From Deltaproteobacteria bacterium (lineage in GTDB: Bacteria; Desulfobacterota; Desulfomonilia; Desulfomonilales; Desulfomonilaceae), in the NCBI GenBank assembly GCA_021777225.1, contig JAJYDQ010000032.1, positions 1 through 45,484 on the forward strand: a stretch of DNA of 45,484 nt, in the 5' to 3' direction. Below the pieces are notes generated by a model. It worked only from the letters and a program-made list of their open reading frames with translations. It was not told the origin of the DNA and searched no databases. Shown here piece by piece: positions 17,216 to 25,786 of the stretch (the first letter of the stretch is position 1; every line of letters starts with the position of its first letter). Made by a program: the position numbers and the translations under genes.

Positions 17216-17247
17216 AGACGATCCGAGCTTTGCTCGGATTGTCTTTT
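17216..17247 (+). terminator. Rho-independent terminator after the kinase/small-protein unit
   Basis: A 13-bp stem, AGACGATCCGAGC (17216-17228) with GCTCGGATTGTCT (17232-17244) and one G-U pair, has a TTT loop and runs into TTTT (17244-17247). It starts about 27 nt after the stop of the 125-residue gene and separates that unit from the sensor kinase at 17437. This is the clearest terminator in the window. Confidence 0.9.
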
Positions 17248-17436
17248 GCATTATCTGACACCTCGCCTGATTTTCAATTTCACTCAAACCGTCTGTACTT
17301 CAATCCAGGAAATTATTGTCAGAACATTGATTGATTGCACACTTTCTGGTAGCATGAATTCATTCCGATAAAAGACACATCCAGATCCTAGTTGTTCTTT
17401 CAAAGGGGCTAAAAGGCTCATGGAAAGGGTCGTGGC

Positions 17437-18876
17437 ATGAAAAAGGCCAGTTTCAAGATCCGTCGCAAAATTATTCTAGCCTTTATTTTCTGTTTCCTTT
17501 CGGTATTGTTGTTCGCAATTTTTAGTTTTGAGTCTCAGAGGGAGATCGGGAGACGGTTACGTTTGGTTGAGGTCGCCGATGATCTCGTGAACAATCTGCT
17601 CGAAGTCCGACGTTTTGAGAAAAACTTTTTTCTTTACAAGCAACCAGCGAGTTTACATGAGGCGCTAAATCACGTTGACAGAGTGGAAGCGCTCTATCTC
17701 AAACATGAGCCCGCCATCCGAAATCTATCAAAGGACAAAAAAGAACCCATCTTTTATCAAACTCTTCTCTGTTACAAAGAAACCCTCTCGGAACTCCAGG
17801 CAAGCATCTCCAAAGAGACCAGGCCAATTGATAAAATGGATTTCTCAGCGCCGGAGGAATCACTCAGAATCATAGCGCAATCTTTGCTCGATGTTGCGGG
17901 CACTTGGGCCAAGGAAGAAAGGGATAGAATCGACCATCTCTTTCGCCGCGCCCTGTATTTGTTCATAGCCGCCCTGGCCTTTTTCGTCGTGATCGGGATA
18001 GCTGTGGCCTTTTACATATCACGACTATTTACTGCCCCGCTGGTTCGTATGCAACAAGCAATGGAAAAAATAGCACAGGGAGATTTTACTCCAATTCCTG
18101 AAGATCAGCGTCATTCTGAAGAATTTGCGCCGCTATTCAAAGCGTTCAACAGGATGATCAACGAACTTGAGGAACGTCAAGAGCAGCTTGTGCAAGCCAG
18201 GAAGATTTCGGCTATTGGCACTTTCACTTCGGGGATAGCCCACGAGCTGAACAATCCTGTCAACAACATTGTTCTTACCGCCGAAGCGCTTAAAGAAGAT
18301 TTTGGGAGCATCGAGGAACAGGAAGCGCTAGGAATGATCCAGGACATTATCATTCAGTCCGAACGCGCGTCTGAAATAATCAGGAACTTACTGGACTTTT
18401 CAAGATCAGAAAAACCCGAGATGATTTCTACGTCAATTTCTTCCGTAATCGGCGATACTTTAAAGCTCGTCAGAAACCAGTTGTTGCTTTCAGGGGTTGA
18501 ACAGAAGGTCGATCTTCCGGCTGACCTTCCCAATGTTTGCGGGGATTACAAAAGTCTGCAACAGGTGTTCCTGAATCTTTTCATTAATTCAATCCAGGCG
18601 ATGCCTCACGGTGGAAATCTGATTATTAAAGGCGCCATGGCGGACGCAGGACAATCAGTCAGGATTTCCATTACTGACACTGGTGAAGGCATTGATCCAG
18701 AGGACATACACCATATCTTTGATCCATTCTTCACGACGAAGGAGGTGGGTAAAGGTACCGGTCTGGGTCTGTCTGTCACGTATGGAATTCTTCAAAAACA
18801 TGGCGGAACTATCGAGGCGCACAGCCAAAAGGGTCAAGGCGCGACTTTCCTGGTGACGTTACCTACGGAAAAGTAA
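17437..18876 (+). CDS. Membrane sensor histidine kinase partnered with the NtrC-type regulator
   Basis: The 479-residue protein has TM1 (about 10-30), a helical periplasmic sensor of about 135 residues with [12 protein letters not shown] as found in helical-bundle (HBM-like) sensors, TM2 (about 168-192), HAMP, then a HisKA domain with GIAHELNNP (His near 267). The HATPase domain shows the N box [20 protein letters not shown] and [11 protein letters not shown]. The NtrB-like H box (HELNNP) fits kinases that pair with sigma-54 activators. The regulator gene begins 32 nt downstream, so the two form one system. AAGGG about 8 nt before the ATG supports the start. The ligand is unknown. Confidence 0.93.
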   Translation: MKKASFKIRRKIILAFIFCFLSVLLFAIFSFESQREIGRRLRLVEVADDLVNNLLEVRRFEKNFFLYKQPASLHEALNHVDRVEALYLKHEPAIRNLSKDKKEPIFYQTLLCYKETLSELQASISKETRPIDKMDFSAPEESLRIIAQSLLDVAGTWAKEERDRIDHLFRRALYLFIAALAFFVVIGIAVAFYISRLFTAPLVRMQQAMEKIAQGDFTPIPEDQRHSEEFAPLFKAFNRMINELEERQEQLVQARKISAIGTFTSGIAHELNNPVNNIVLTAEALKEDFGSIEEQEALGMIQDIIIQSERASEIIRNLLDFSRSEKPEMISTSISSVIGDTLKLVRNQLLLSGVEQKVDLPADLPNVCGDYKSLQQVFLNLFINSIQAMPHGGNLIIKGAMADAGQSVRISITDTGEGIDPEDIHHIFDPFFTTKEVGKGTGLGLSVTYGILQKHGGTIEAHSQKGQGATFLVTLPTEK

Positions 18877-18907
18877 ATGACTTTATCTGTGTGAGGCTGA
18901 CATCCAA

Positions 18908-20245
18908 ATGCGTATTGCAGTAATCGACGACGAGGAAATTGTTCGCTCTCGCCTCCATAAGGCGCTGACCAAAGAGGGCTATGCCGTCGAAACATATGGA
19001 TCTGGAGAAGAATTCCTTAACGCTCTGGAGCATACTCCAGTCGATCTGGCGTTTCTGGACATTTCCTTGCCAGGAATTAGCGGCCTGGAGGTTCTAAAGC
19101 ACGCCAAACCGAAATTTCCTGAGATGGAAGTAATTCTAATGACAGGTTATTCGTCAATAGAATCAGTAATTGACTCCGTCAGACAAGGGGCTTTCTATTA
19201 TGTGGCCAAGCCTCTCAAGCTCGATGAAATCAGACATCTTGCTTTAAAGGTCCATGATCGAAAGCGTCTTTTGGATGAAAACCGAGCGTTGAAAACCGTT
19301 CTCAGCCCTGTAGACGGATGGGGGGCGATGATTGGTGTCAGTTCAGCGATGAAGGAGGTTTTCAGCCTTATAGAGAAGGTGGCTCCTCTGGATTGTAATG
19401 TTTTAATTCAGGGAGAGAGCGGAACTGGCAAAGAACTTGTCGCCAGATCAATTCATCGTCAGAGCCGACGAAAGGATAGGGCCTTTGTGGCCTTCAATTG
19501 TGGTGGTTTCACCGAAGAATTGATAGCCAGCGAACTTTTCGGATACCAACGCGGGGCGTTTACCGGGGCCACCGCGACTAAAATAGGCATTCTGGAAACT
19601 GCGTCCGGAGGAACAGTGTTCATGGATGAAATAGGGGATATGCCTTTGTCCATGCAGGGCAAGCTCCTGAGAGTCATCCAGGAAAAACAGATCATGCGCG
19701 TAGGCGCGAACAAACCCATTCAGTTGGATTTACGTTTCATAGCCGCTACTAACAAAGACCTCAAAAAAGCTGTTCGGGAGGCAAGGTTTCGAGAAGACCT
19801 CTATTTCAGGTTAAACGTAGTGCAAATCAATCTTCCTTGTTTGATGGATCGCAAAGAAGACTTGTCTTTGTTAATAGACTTCTTTACTCAAAAATACTCA
19901 ACAAAATTCTCAAAAAAGATTTCCAATATGGAACATATCGCCAGACAAATTCTTCTTTCTTACAGTTATCCGGGAAATGTAAGAGAACTCGAAAACATTG
20001 TGGAAAGAGCAGTTGCCCTGGCTGAGAGTGAATCTATAACGTTAAATGATCTTCCTCCAGATTTGAGGGAATATTCGGTAACACAATATGGAAAGTGGCT
20101 AACTTATGAAGAGCAAGAGCGGGACTATATCAAGCGTGTACTCAAATTTACGGATCATAATCTAGGTAGAACCGCCAAGATATTGAATCTGCCTCGCACC
20201 ACCCTATGGAGAAAACTTAAAAAGTATGGTCTGTCACAGTCCTGA
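18908..20245 (+). CDS. NtrC-family sigma-54-dependent response regulator
   Basis: The 445 residues comprise an N-terminal receiver (phospho-acceptor Asp51 in FLDISLPG, Lys101 in VAKPL), an AAA+ activator domain (from about 140; Walker A GESGTGKE at 169-176; GAFTGA at 216-221, the loop that contacts sigma-54; Walker B region VFMDEIGDM) and a C-terminal Fis-type helix-turn-helix (about 400-445, RTAKILNLPRTTLWRKL). It should turn on sigma-54 promoters when phosphorylated by the kinase encoded just upstream. Two repeated sites and a -24/-12 promoter begin right after this gene, so the Usp/TauE gene run is the likely target. Confidence 0.95.
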   Translation: MRIAVIDDEEIVRSRLHKALTKEGYAVETYGSGEEFLNALEHTPVDLAFLDISLPGISGLEVLKHAKPKFPEMEVILMTGYSSIESVIDSVRQGAFYYVAKPLKLDEIRHLALKVHDRKRLLDENRALKTVLSPVDGWGAMIGVSSAMKEVFSLIEKVAPLDCNVLIQGESGTGKELVARSIHRQSRRKDRAFVAFNCGGFTEELIASELFGYQRGAFTGATATKIGILETASGGTVFMDEIGDMPLSMQGKLLRVIQEKQIMRVGANKPIQLDLRFIAATNKDLKKAVREARFREDLYFRLNVVQINLPCLMDRKEDLSLLIDFFTQKYSTKFSKKISNMEHIARQILLSYSYPGNVRELENIVERAVALAESESITLNDLPPDLREYSVTQYGKWLTYEEQERDYIKRVLKFTDHNLGRTAKILNLPRTTLWRKLKKYGLSQS

Positions 20246-20321
20246 GTGTTAGATTTATCTCATCTTTTCGCCCGTATTATAGCGTATGACAATATGAATA
20301 TTCCACATCCCCCACCAAGTA

Positions 20322-20399
20322 CCATTTTGAAACATTTCTCAATCGGCTTCATTTCTGGTTTAAGCCATCTTACTCCTTAATATGTTTCCATTTTGAAAC
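20322..20399 (+). promoter_or_regulatory. Paired CCATTTTGAAAC repeats, candidate upstream activator sites
   Basis: The 12-mer CCATTTTGAAAC occurs exactly twice, at 20322-20333 and 20388-20399, 66 nt apart (about six helical turns). The second copy extends to the inverted repeat GTTTC-N6-GAAAC (20384-20399). They lie roughly 160 and 95 nt upstream of the transcription start predicted from the sigma-54 promoter, where NtrC-type activators usually bind. The regulator gene ends 76 nt before the first copy. Binding is inferred. Confidence 0.6.
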
Positions 20400-20464
20400 G
20401 CGAACTTGTTTAACCCATTGCGTGACTAAACGACATGTGCTTGTTTTAATTTATGGTTTAGGTT

Positions 20465-20480
20465 TGGCATCTTTCTTGCT
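20465..20480 (+). promoter_or_regulatory. Sigma-54 (-24/-12) promoter of the Usp/TauE operon
   Basis: TGGCATCTTTCTTGCT matches the sigma-54 consensus TGGCAY-N5-TTGCW, with the invariant GG (20466-20467) and GC (20478-20479) separated by exactly 10 nt. Transcription would start near 20491, followed by GAGGAG (20497-20502) and the ATG at 20512. The promoter lies inside the longest open frame, which is why that frame's upstream start must be wrong. Confidence 0.8.
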
Positions 20481-20511
20481 TTACTTAACCACAAATGAGG
20501 AGATGTTTCCA

Positions 20512-20982
20512 ATGGGTAAGAAGGTTCTTGCCGCAGTGGACCTAAATTCAATAACTGATTCGTCCCCCTTGTACGGCATACAATTAGCTGCAAGGACACA
20601 AGGGGCGATCGTCCTTATGGTAATCTCGACTTCAAAACAGACTAAACGACACGGGCGGGCCACAGTCTCTTCAGGTGACATCGATGATAATCTAAATGGT
20701 TGGTTCGACAAGCTTGTTGATCAAAGTCAACAGAATGGTGTCGCAATGGAGATTTTTTTCGCTTCCGGTGATTTCTTTGAGGAGATCACAAAGTTCGCAT
20801 CTTTCAATCCTTCTGTTCAGTTCATAGTCATGGCCGCTCCGGAAGAGTTCAACGCCGTGGACAATTCCGCCTTTGTCGAGGATCTAAAGTTACTTCGTGA
20901 AAAATTTGAGGGGGAGATTCTTCTTGTTCAAAAGGCTGGGCATGTTACTCGAGTGCCCGATCTAGGTTCTGAAGACCCATAA
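20512..20982 (+). CDS. Universal stress protein-like (UspA superfamily), single domain
   Basis: From the ATG at 20512 this is a 156-residue protein starting MGKKVLAAVDLNS, the usual first strand of the Usp fold. It goes on with an alpha/beta pattern to FIVMAAPEEF and EILLVQKAG. The ATP-binding signature G-x2-G-x9-G(S/T) of nucleotide-binding Usp proteins is absent. GAGGAG lies 9 nt before this ATG. An upstream start at 20422 would put a sigma-54 promoter inside the coding region and add an atypical extension, so I reject it. First gene of the predicted sigma-54 operon; TauE/SafE follows after 14 nt. The fold call is fairly sure, the role unknown. Confidence 0.8.
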   Translation: MGKKVLAAVDLNSITDSSPLYGIQLAARTQGAIVLMVISTSKQTKRHGRATVSSGDIDDNLNGWFDKLVDQSQQNGVAMEIFFASGDFFEEITKFASFNPSVQFIVMAAPEEFNAVDNSAFVEDLKLLREKFEGEILLVQKAGHVTRVPDLGSEDP

Positions 20983-20996
20983 AGGGAGATCTGATC

Positions 20997-21926
20997 ATGA
21001 GTTGGAATATTTATCTGCCAATAGCCGGCGCGAGTGTAAACATTTTTTTGTTACTCGGTCTGGGAGGAGCTGTAGGTTTCCTTTCCGGACTCTTCGGGGT
21101 CGGAGGAGGTTTCCTTATGACCCCTCTTCTCATAATGGCCGGTATTCCGCCACTGGTAGCCGCCGCATCTGATTCCAATCAGATAGTCGCGGCGTCAACA
21201 TCCGCAACATACGCCCATTACCGGATGGGAAATGTAGATTTTAAAATGGGTATTTTGCTTTTGATCGGTGGTGTTGTGGGGGGCGCCTTGGGGGTTCAAC
21301 TGATTCACATTCTGCGAAGTATGGGTAATGCAGACTTTGTAATCAAAATCACTTATGTTGTTATGCTTGGGGTAGTAGGCTTTTACATGTTCATGGAGAG
21401 TCTTCAGAGTCTCCGCAAGGCATCTATGGCCGAGGAAAGGGTGGAGCCTTCCAAGCCTTCACTTTATGTTCGAACTGTTCAAGCGCTACCGTTTCAGATG
21501 AAGTTTCCGAAGTCCGGCGTAACGCTGTCGATTTTTCTACCTCTCATTCTGGGGATTTTCGTTGGAATTTTAGCAGCGATCATGGGCGTCGGCGGTGGTT
21601 TCATAATGGTCCCAGTCATGGTTTACATGCTACGTATGCCCATGCACGTAGTTGTCGGAACAAGTCTGTTCCAGATCCTGTTTACTTGTGTGAACGTTAC
21701 AGTCTTGCAGGCTGTTGAGAACCACACGGTTGATTTGATTCTTGCTATACTATTGTTGTTGGGTTCTACGATCGGAGCGCAATTCGGAGCTCGTTTGAGC
21801 AGACGACTCAAGGGTGACCAATTGAAAATAATTCTGGCCTCTGTTGTGCTGCTTGTGATGTTCCAGATGCTTTTTGGGTTAATCCTTTCACCGTCTATTA
21901 TGCTTGCATACAAAGGAGGACACTAG
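20997..21926 (+). CDS. TauE/SafE-family (sulfite/organosulfur) membrane exporter
   Basis: The 309-residue protein has about eight membrane helices in two repeats, each starting with the family signature (GLFGVGGGFLMTP near 32 and AIMGVGGGFIMVP near 194). TauE/SafE (PF01925) members export sulfite, sulfoacetate or related anions, or act as uncharacterised anion permeases. AAAGGGAG lies before the ATG. The next gene starts directly at the following base and encodes the TIGR02186 partner often found beside this type. In a sulfur-metabolising anaerobe sulfite or thiosulfate export is plausible, but the substrate is not shown. Confidence 0.92.
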   Translation: MSWNIYLPIAGASVNIFLLLGLGGAVGFLSGLFGVGGGFLMTPLLIMAGIPPLVAAASDSNQIVAASTSATYAHYRMGNVDFKMGILLLIGGVVGGALGVQLIHILRSMGNADFVIKITYVVMLGVVGFYMFMESLQSLRKASMAEERVEPSKPSLYVRTVQALPFQMKFPKSGVTLSIFLPLILGIFVGILAAIMGVGGGFIMVPVMVYMLRMPMHVVVGTSLFQILFTCVNVTVLQAVENHTVDLILAILLLLGSTIGAQFGARLSRRLKGDQLKIILASVVLLVMFQMLFGLILSPSIMLAYKGGH

Positions 21927-22706
21927 ATGAACACTCGAAATGGTGTCCGGTTTGTTTTTATTTTAATACTGACTCTTTTTGTAACGAGTCTCTCCTGTTC
22001 CTTGGTCTCGGCCACATCTCGGGATCTTAAACTAAATCCATCAGAGATTCATATCCGCGAGTTTTTCCAAGGCGCTTCGATGACGATAACGGCTTCAGTT
22101 CCGCCTCAAGCTCTGTACATTATTGAGATCAAGGGCGAATCTCATGCACAGGAACTGCTACGCAAAGGTCGCAGGGGCGGTCTCTGGATGAACGTCGGAG
22201 AGGTCAAGGTTCGAGCTGCGCCTTCCCTATACCTTATGCTGACAAGTGAAACAGGCGATTTGCTAAAAAAGGACATTGGGCCTGATTTTGGGTACGCAGC
22301 CTTGAAGAAGGTAATAACTTTTTCAGGTCAGTTGCCGAAGAATGGGAGCGATATGCTTTTTGACCAATTCCTGAAGCTAAAGGAGAATCAGGGTCTCTAT
22401 GGGATTTTCCCAGGAGCTATAAAAGTTAAGGGTAAGGGGACTGAAGGACAGAAAATTGAAGGTAAAGTAGATCTTCCGTGCAATATTACTCCCGGCTCTT
22501 ACCAGGTCATTCTTTCTGTTGTTAGGGATAGCAAGTTGCTGGAACAGGAAATTACAGAGTTTACGGTAGAAATGAAGGGTCTGCCGGAACTCCTTTCAAC
22601 TCTGGCCTTTGAACACGCTTTGTTTTATGGTTGCCTAGCGGTAATAATAGCAATTGTATTTGGTTTCCTGATGGGTTTTGTTTTTGGAGGCAAAGGCGCA
22701 CATTAG
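21927..22706 (+). CDS. TIGR02186-family (PF09608) membrane-anchored protein
   Basis: The 259-residue protein has an N-terminal signal or anchor (about 8-30), a beta-rich extracytoplasmic middle (LKLNPSEIHIREFFQGASM, VPPQALYIIEIKGE, GLWMNVGEVKVRAAPSLY, GLYGIFPGAIKV) and one C-terminal membrane helix (about 230-253). The WMN..V.V..AP.LY pattern is typical of the PF09608 family, found next to TauE/SafE genes. The start codon follows the TauE stop with no gap, and AGGAGG lies within the end of tauE, so translation is coupled. It is probably a periplasmic partner of the exporter; its exact role is unknown. Confidence 0.85.
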   Translation: MNTRNGVRFVFILILTLFVTSLSCSLVSATSRDLKLNPSEIHIREFFQGASMTITASVPPQALYIIEIKGESHAQELLRKGRRGGLWMNVGEVKVRAAPSLYLMLTSETGDLLKKDIGPDFGYAALKKVITFSGQLPKNGSDMLFDQFLKLKENQGLYGIFPGAIKVKGKGTEGQKIEGKVDLPCNITPGSYQVILSVVRDSKLLEQEITEFTVEMKGLPELLSTLAFEHALFYGCLAVIIAIVFGFLMGFVFGGKGAH

Positions 22707-22769
22707 GGGTTTGATTAATCGAGACGTGTAGAAATCTTGAAGCTTGTCTATGTGAAGGAGCTGTCTCGA

Positions 22770-25370
22770 GTGTGGTCTCGAATAGGGAAATTAATAAAGA
22801 AACTGTTTTCTGGAAAGCGATCAAAGGTCGCTTTCCAGCAGGTATTCGAACAATTCCAGACCTTGCTCCAGAACCATCAGGACGCAATGGAACTTATAGC
22901 TGATCTTGGAGAAAAGTCTGGGGGAGATTACATATTTGATCGAAAATATTTGGTTGATTCGGTCTCAGAGTTACAAGAATTATTGTTACGAATGGTTAAA
23001 GGCCTTAATCTGATTTCATCCGAGAGGTATTATGAATTATACTCGACTCTTGATCGAGTCTTTTTTCCGATTGAGATGGAACTCAGAGGCCGACTTGCGT
23101 TATCAAACGCTCCTTATGTTATTTCCCTTACAGAAATGCCCTTAGATACTCCTGAACTGACAGGAGGGAAAGCCAACGCCTTGGGTGAAATCATTCATAA
23201 ACTTGGAATTCCGGCGCCTTCAGGATTTGTGATCACTAACCGGGCTTACAATCGTTTTGTGGAATACAATGACCTCGAGGAACGAATCCATTCCTGGCTT
23301 GAACTCTGGATGTCGGGTAAGGAGACTTTGGAAAAATCTTCAGGCCAAATTAGATACGGCATACTGGCCGGCATTGTGCCGCAGGACATTTCCCGGCAGA
23401 TTCGAGACAATACGAAGACTGATAATGAGTTTTGGGCCATACGAAGTAGCGCATATGGCGAAGATGGGGATTTGTCATTTGCCGGGCTGCATGAAAGTGT
23501 CCTAAATGCCCCCGCGTCCCAAATCCCTGACGCTTACAAGCAGGTCCTTGCGAGTCTTTATTCTACAGAGGCGCTAACTTACCGGCGGCAAATGGGTATG
23601 ATCGGCGAGGAAGCCGCAATGGCCGTGCTTTGCCAGGAGATGATTGACAGTCGTGCAAGTGGGGTCATCCAGACATTATCACTCGAATCCTCGCAGCCCA
23701 ATTGTCTTGCGATTTATGCCGCATTTGGTTTAGGTCGGACTGTAGTTGAGGGGAGGGATTCCTCCGACCGATACATTGTTGAACGGGCTTATCCTCACAA
23801 AATCGTCTTTAAACGAATCGCAAAAAAGGAGTCATTTGTCAGGGCCGCTTCGAGAGGTGGCGAAGAAGAGGCGATCTTGCCTGAAGATATACGGAGCAAA
23901 TCGTCTATCTCCGAAGGAATTGTTAATTCTTTAGCAAAGTGGGCCATGGCCCTCGAAAGGTATTTCAAGCGCCCACAGGAAATCGAATGGGCTATAGACT
24001 CGGCGGATCAGATATGGATTCTTCAGTGCAGAAGGCTTGCGATAAGCCCGGAACAGGCAGAAACTGACGGAAACATACCAGACCGATTTTCGAGCCATCC
24101 TATTCTTATCGAGAACCGCGGCGTGGTGGCTCATGCCGGAGTAGGATCAGGGCGAGTTTACATAGTCAACAACCACGCGGACATGGCTGTTTTCCCGGAA
24201 GGGTCGGTGCTAGTCACAAAATATACTGCCCCGTGGCTGGCTCAGATTGTTCCGAGAGCTACCGCAATTGTTGCTGAAAAGGGTTCTGTCGCTGGTCACC
24301 TCGCTACAATCGCAAGGGAATTTCGTGTCCCTGCTCTTCTAGGAATAGACAATGCCACCGAGATCCTTCAAAATGGTATGGAAATTACTCTCGATACACA
24401 CCATCGAACTGTTTACTCAGGAAAGGTTGACGAACTCATCAACTTTGAACGTGTACAGTCTATGGTTTTTGAAGAGTCTCCGGAATTCCGCCTGTTGAGA
24501 AGACTGCTCAAAAGAATAGCGTCGCTTCATCTAATCGATCCTTACGCCTCTGATTTTACGCCGGATAATTGTGTTTCGGTTCATGATATGATTCGATTCA
24601 TACATGAGAAATCGGTCCAGGAATTAATGGAAATCCCGGGTTCGCTTGCACGTTTTAAGGAGGCGAAGGTTTGGCAATTGGAGAGTGATGTGCCGCTTGA
24701 TTTGAGGATACTTGATCTGGGTGGTGGTATCGATCCGGAACTTTGTGGAAACAAGGTCGAGATTGAACAGGTCCGGTCATTGCCCCTAAGGGCACTATGG
24801 GAAGGCGTTTCTCATCCGGATTCGTGGAGCACCAGACCGGTTGAGATAGATTTTAAGGGCTTGATGTCGAGCCTCACCAGGAATTGGGACGCTGCAGGTG
24901 GTGGAGTCGCCAACGCAGGATTCAACCTGGCCGTGGTCAATGGCCTGTACATGAACCTCCACTTGAGACTGGGGTACCATTTCAACCTGATTGACGCCAC
25001 TATGCATGAACAGGCGCAGCGTAATCATATCTATTTCAGGTTTGTCGGTGGAGTTACCGATCTGACTCGCAGGTCCCGAAGGGCCCAGGTACTCTCGCAG
25101 ATACTTTCCAATTATCACTTCAACGTATTGATCAAAGGGGACCTTGTTATAGCGAGGCTTGTGGACCTTCCTAAAGAAGAGATCGAAAGCCATCTCAAAG
25201 TAATAGGGGCCCTGATTGGTTTTAGCAGACAACTGGATATACAGTTGAGAAGCGACCAGGATGTTGATCAGTTTGTCGAACAGTTTTTAAACCGGTATGG
25301 CAGTCTAACAAAGTCCGTTCCGGCAGGAGGAGAAGATGAACAAGTTAAAGATTATGGTCTTGGACGATGA
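22770..25370 (+). CDS. PEP synthase-like protein: ATP-grasp and phosphohistidine domains with an unusual C-terminus
   Basis: The 866-residue protein has a helical N-terminus, then a PEP/pyruvate-dikinase ATP-binding domain (from about 120: GGKANALGEI, AIRSSAYGED, SFAGLHESVL, QEIEWAIDSADQIWILQ) and a swivelling phosphohistidine domain (catalytic His near 510 in VAGHLATIARE). The PEP/pyruvate TIM barrel of true PEP synthase is replaced by about 290 residues of another kind (RFVGGVTDLTRRSRRAQVL near the end). So it likely phosphorylates its His from ATP and passes the phosphate to an unknown acceptor, or is regulatory. The open frame reaches a TTG at 22737; the GTG at 22770 has AAGGAG 9 nt upstream and is preferred. 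Its 3' end overlaps the receiver gene by 35 nt. Confidence 0.82.
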   Translation: MWSRIGKLIKKLFSGKRSKVAFQQVFEQFQTLLQNHQDAMELIADLGEKSGGDYIFDRKYLVDSVSELQELLLRMVKGLNLISSERYYELYSTLDRVFFPIEMELRGRLALSNAPYVISLTEMPLDTPELTGGKANALGEIIHKLGIPAPSGFVITNRAYNRFVEYNDLEERIHSWLELWMSGKETLEKSSGQIRYGILAGIVPQDISRQIRDNTKTDNEFWAIRSSAYGEDGDLSFAGLHESVLNAPASQIPDAYKQVLASLYSTEALTYRRQMGMIGEEAAMAVLCQEMIDSRASGVIQTLSLESSQPNCLAIYAAFGLGRTVVEGRDSSDRYIVERAYPHKIVFKRIAKKESFVRAASRGGEEEAILPEDIRSKSSISEGIVNSLAKWAMALERYFKRPQEIEWAIDSADQIWILQCRRLAISPEQAETDGNIPDRFSSHPILIENRGVVAHAGVGSGRVYIVNNHADMAVFPEGSVLVTKYTAPWLAQIVPRATAIVAEKGSVAGHLATIAREFRVPALLGIDNATEILQNGMEITLDTHHRTVYSGKVDELINFERVQSMVFEESPEFRLLRRLLKRIASLHLIDPYASDFTPDNCVSVHDMIRFIHEKSVQELMEIPGSLARFKEAKVWQLESDVPLDLRILDLGGGIDPELCGNKVEIEQVRSLPLRALWEGVSHPDSWSTRPVEIDFKGLMSSLTRNWDAAGGGVANAGFNLAVVNGLYMNLHLRLGYHFNLIDATMHEQAQRNHIYFRFVGGVTDLTRRSRRAQVLSQILSNYHFNVLIKGDLVIARLVDLPKEEIESHLKVIGALIGFSRQLDIQLRSDQDVDQFVEQFLNRYGSLTKSVPAGGEDEQVKDYGLGR

Positions 25371-25713
25371 ACCAATCGTTTGTAAACGATTGAAGCCCGC
25401 TCTTGAGAAGCAGGGTTACGAGGTCGATACCTTCACCCAAAGCTCGGACGCGATGGAACAAATCAAGAATGTGGAATATGACGTAATTATTACTGACCTA
25501 AAAATGAAGGGTATTGACGGAATGCAGCTTTTAACCGAGGCTAAACAACGCTCACCGAAAACGGAGGTCATTGTAATAACGGGTTTTGCTACAATGGAAA
25601 CCGCCAAAGAATCTTTTCATAAGGGTGTATTTGACTTTATTGCGAAGCCATTCAAACTAAGTGAAATTCAGGAAGTGGTATCTCGAGCCGAAGCCAAAAT
25701 TCGGGGAGAATAG
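25336..25713 (+). CDS. Single-domain response regulator (CheY-like receiver)
   Basis: The 125-residue protein is only a receiver domain: acidic pocket LDDEP (Asp10, Asp11), phospho-acceptor Asp54 in IITDLKMKG, Thr in VITGFA, and Lys in FIAKPFK. There is no output domain. GGAGGAG before the ATG lies inside the last codons of the PEP-synthase-like gene, and the 35-nt overlap means the two are translated together. It may take phosphate from the upstream kinase system and act on the PEP-synthase-like protein or the Usp proteins by direct contact (inference). It resembles the receiver of the NtrC-type regulator in the same cluster. Confidence 0.92.
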   Translation: MNKLKIMVLDDEPIVCKRLKPALEKQGYEVDTFTQSSDAMEQIKNVEYDVIITDLKMKGIDGMQLLTEAKQRSPKTEVIVITGFATMETAKESFHKGVFDFIAKPFKLSEIQEVVSRAEAKIRGE

Positions 25714-25786
25714 ACCAGAATTGTCATAGACGACTGGTAGGTTCTTGGATCTACAGTTTTTTATCCCCATAAGGGAGGACTGAGAC

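Noticed and set aside
20422-20511. N-terminal extension of the first Usp protein starting MTKRHVLVLIYG
   Set aside because: A sigma-54 promoter at 20465-20480 lies inside it, and a good ribosome site serves the ATG at 20512, where the Usp fold begins.
24795-25232. 145-codon minus-strand frame
   Set aside because: Antisense to the conserved C-terminal region of the PEP-synthase-like gene.
25735-25752. Possible second sigma-54 promoter before the Usp gene at 25787
   Set aside because: TGGTAG-N5-TGGAT lacks the -12 GC, so it does not meet the consensus.
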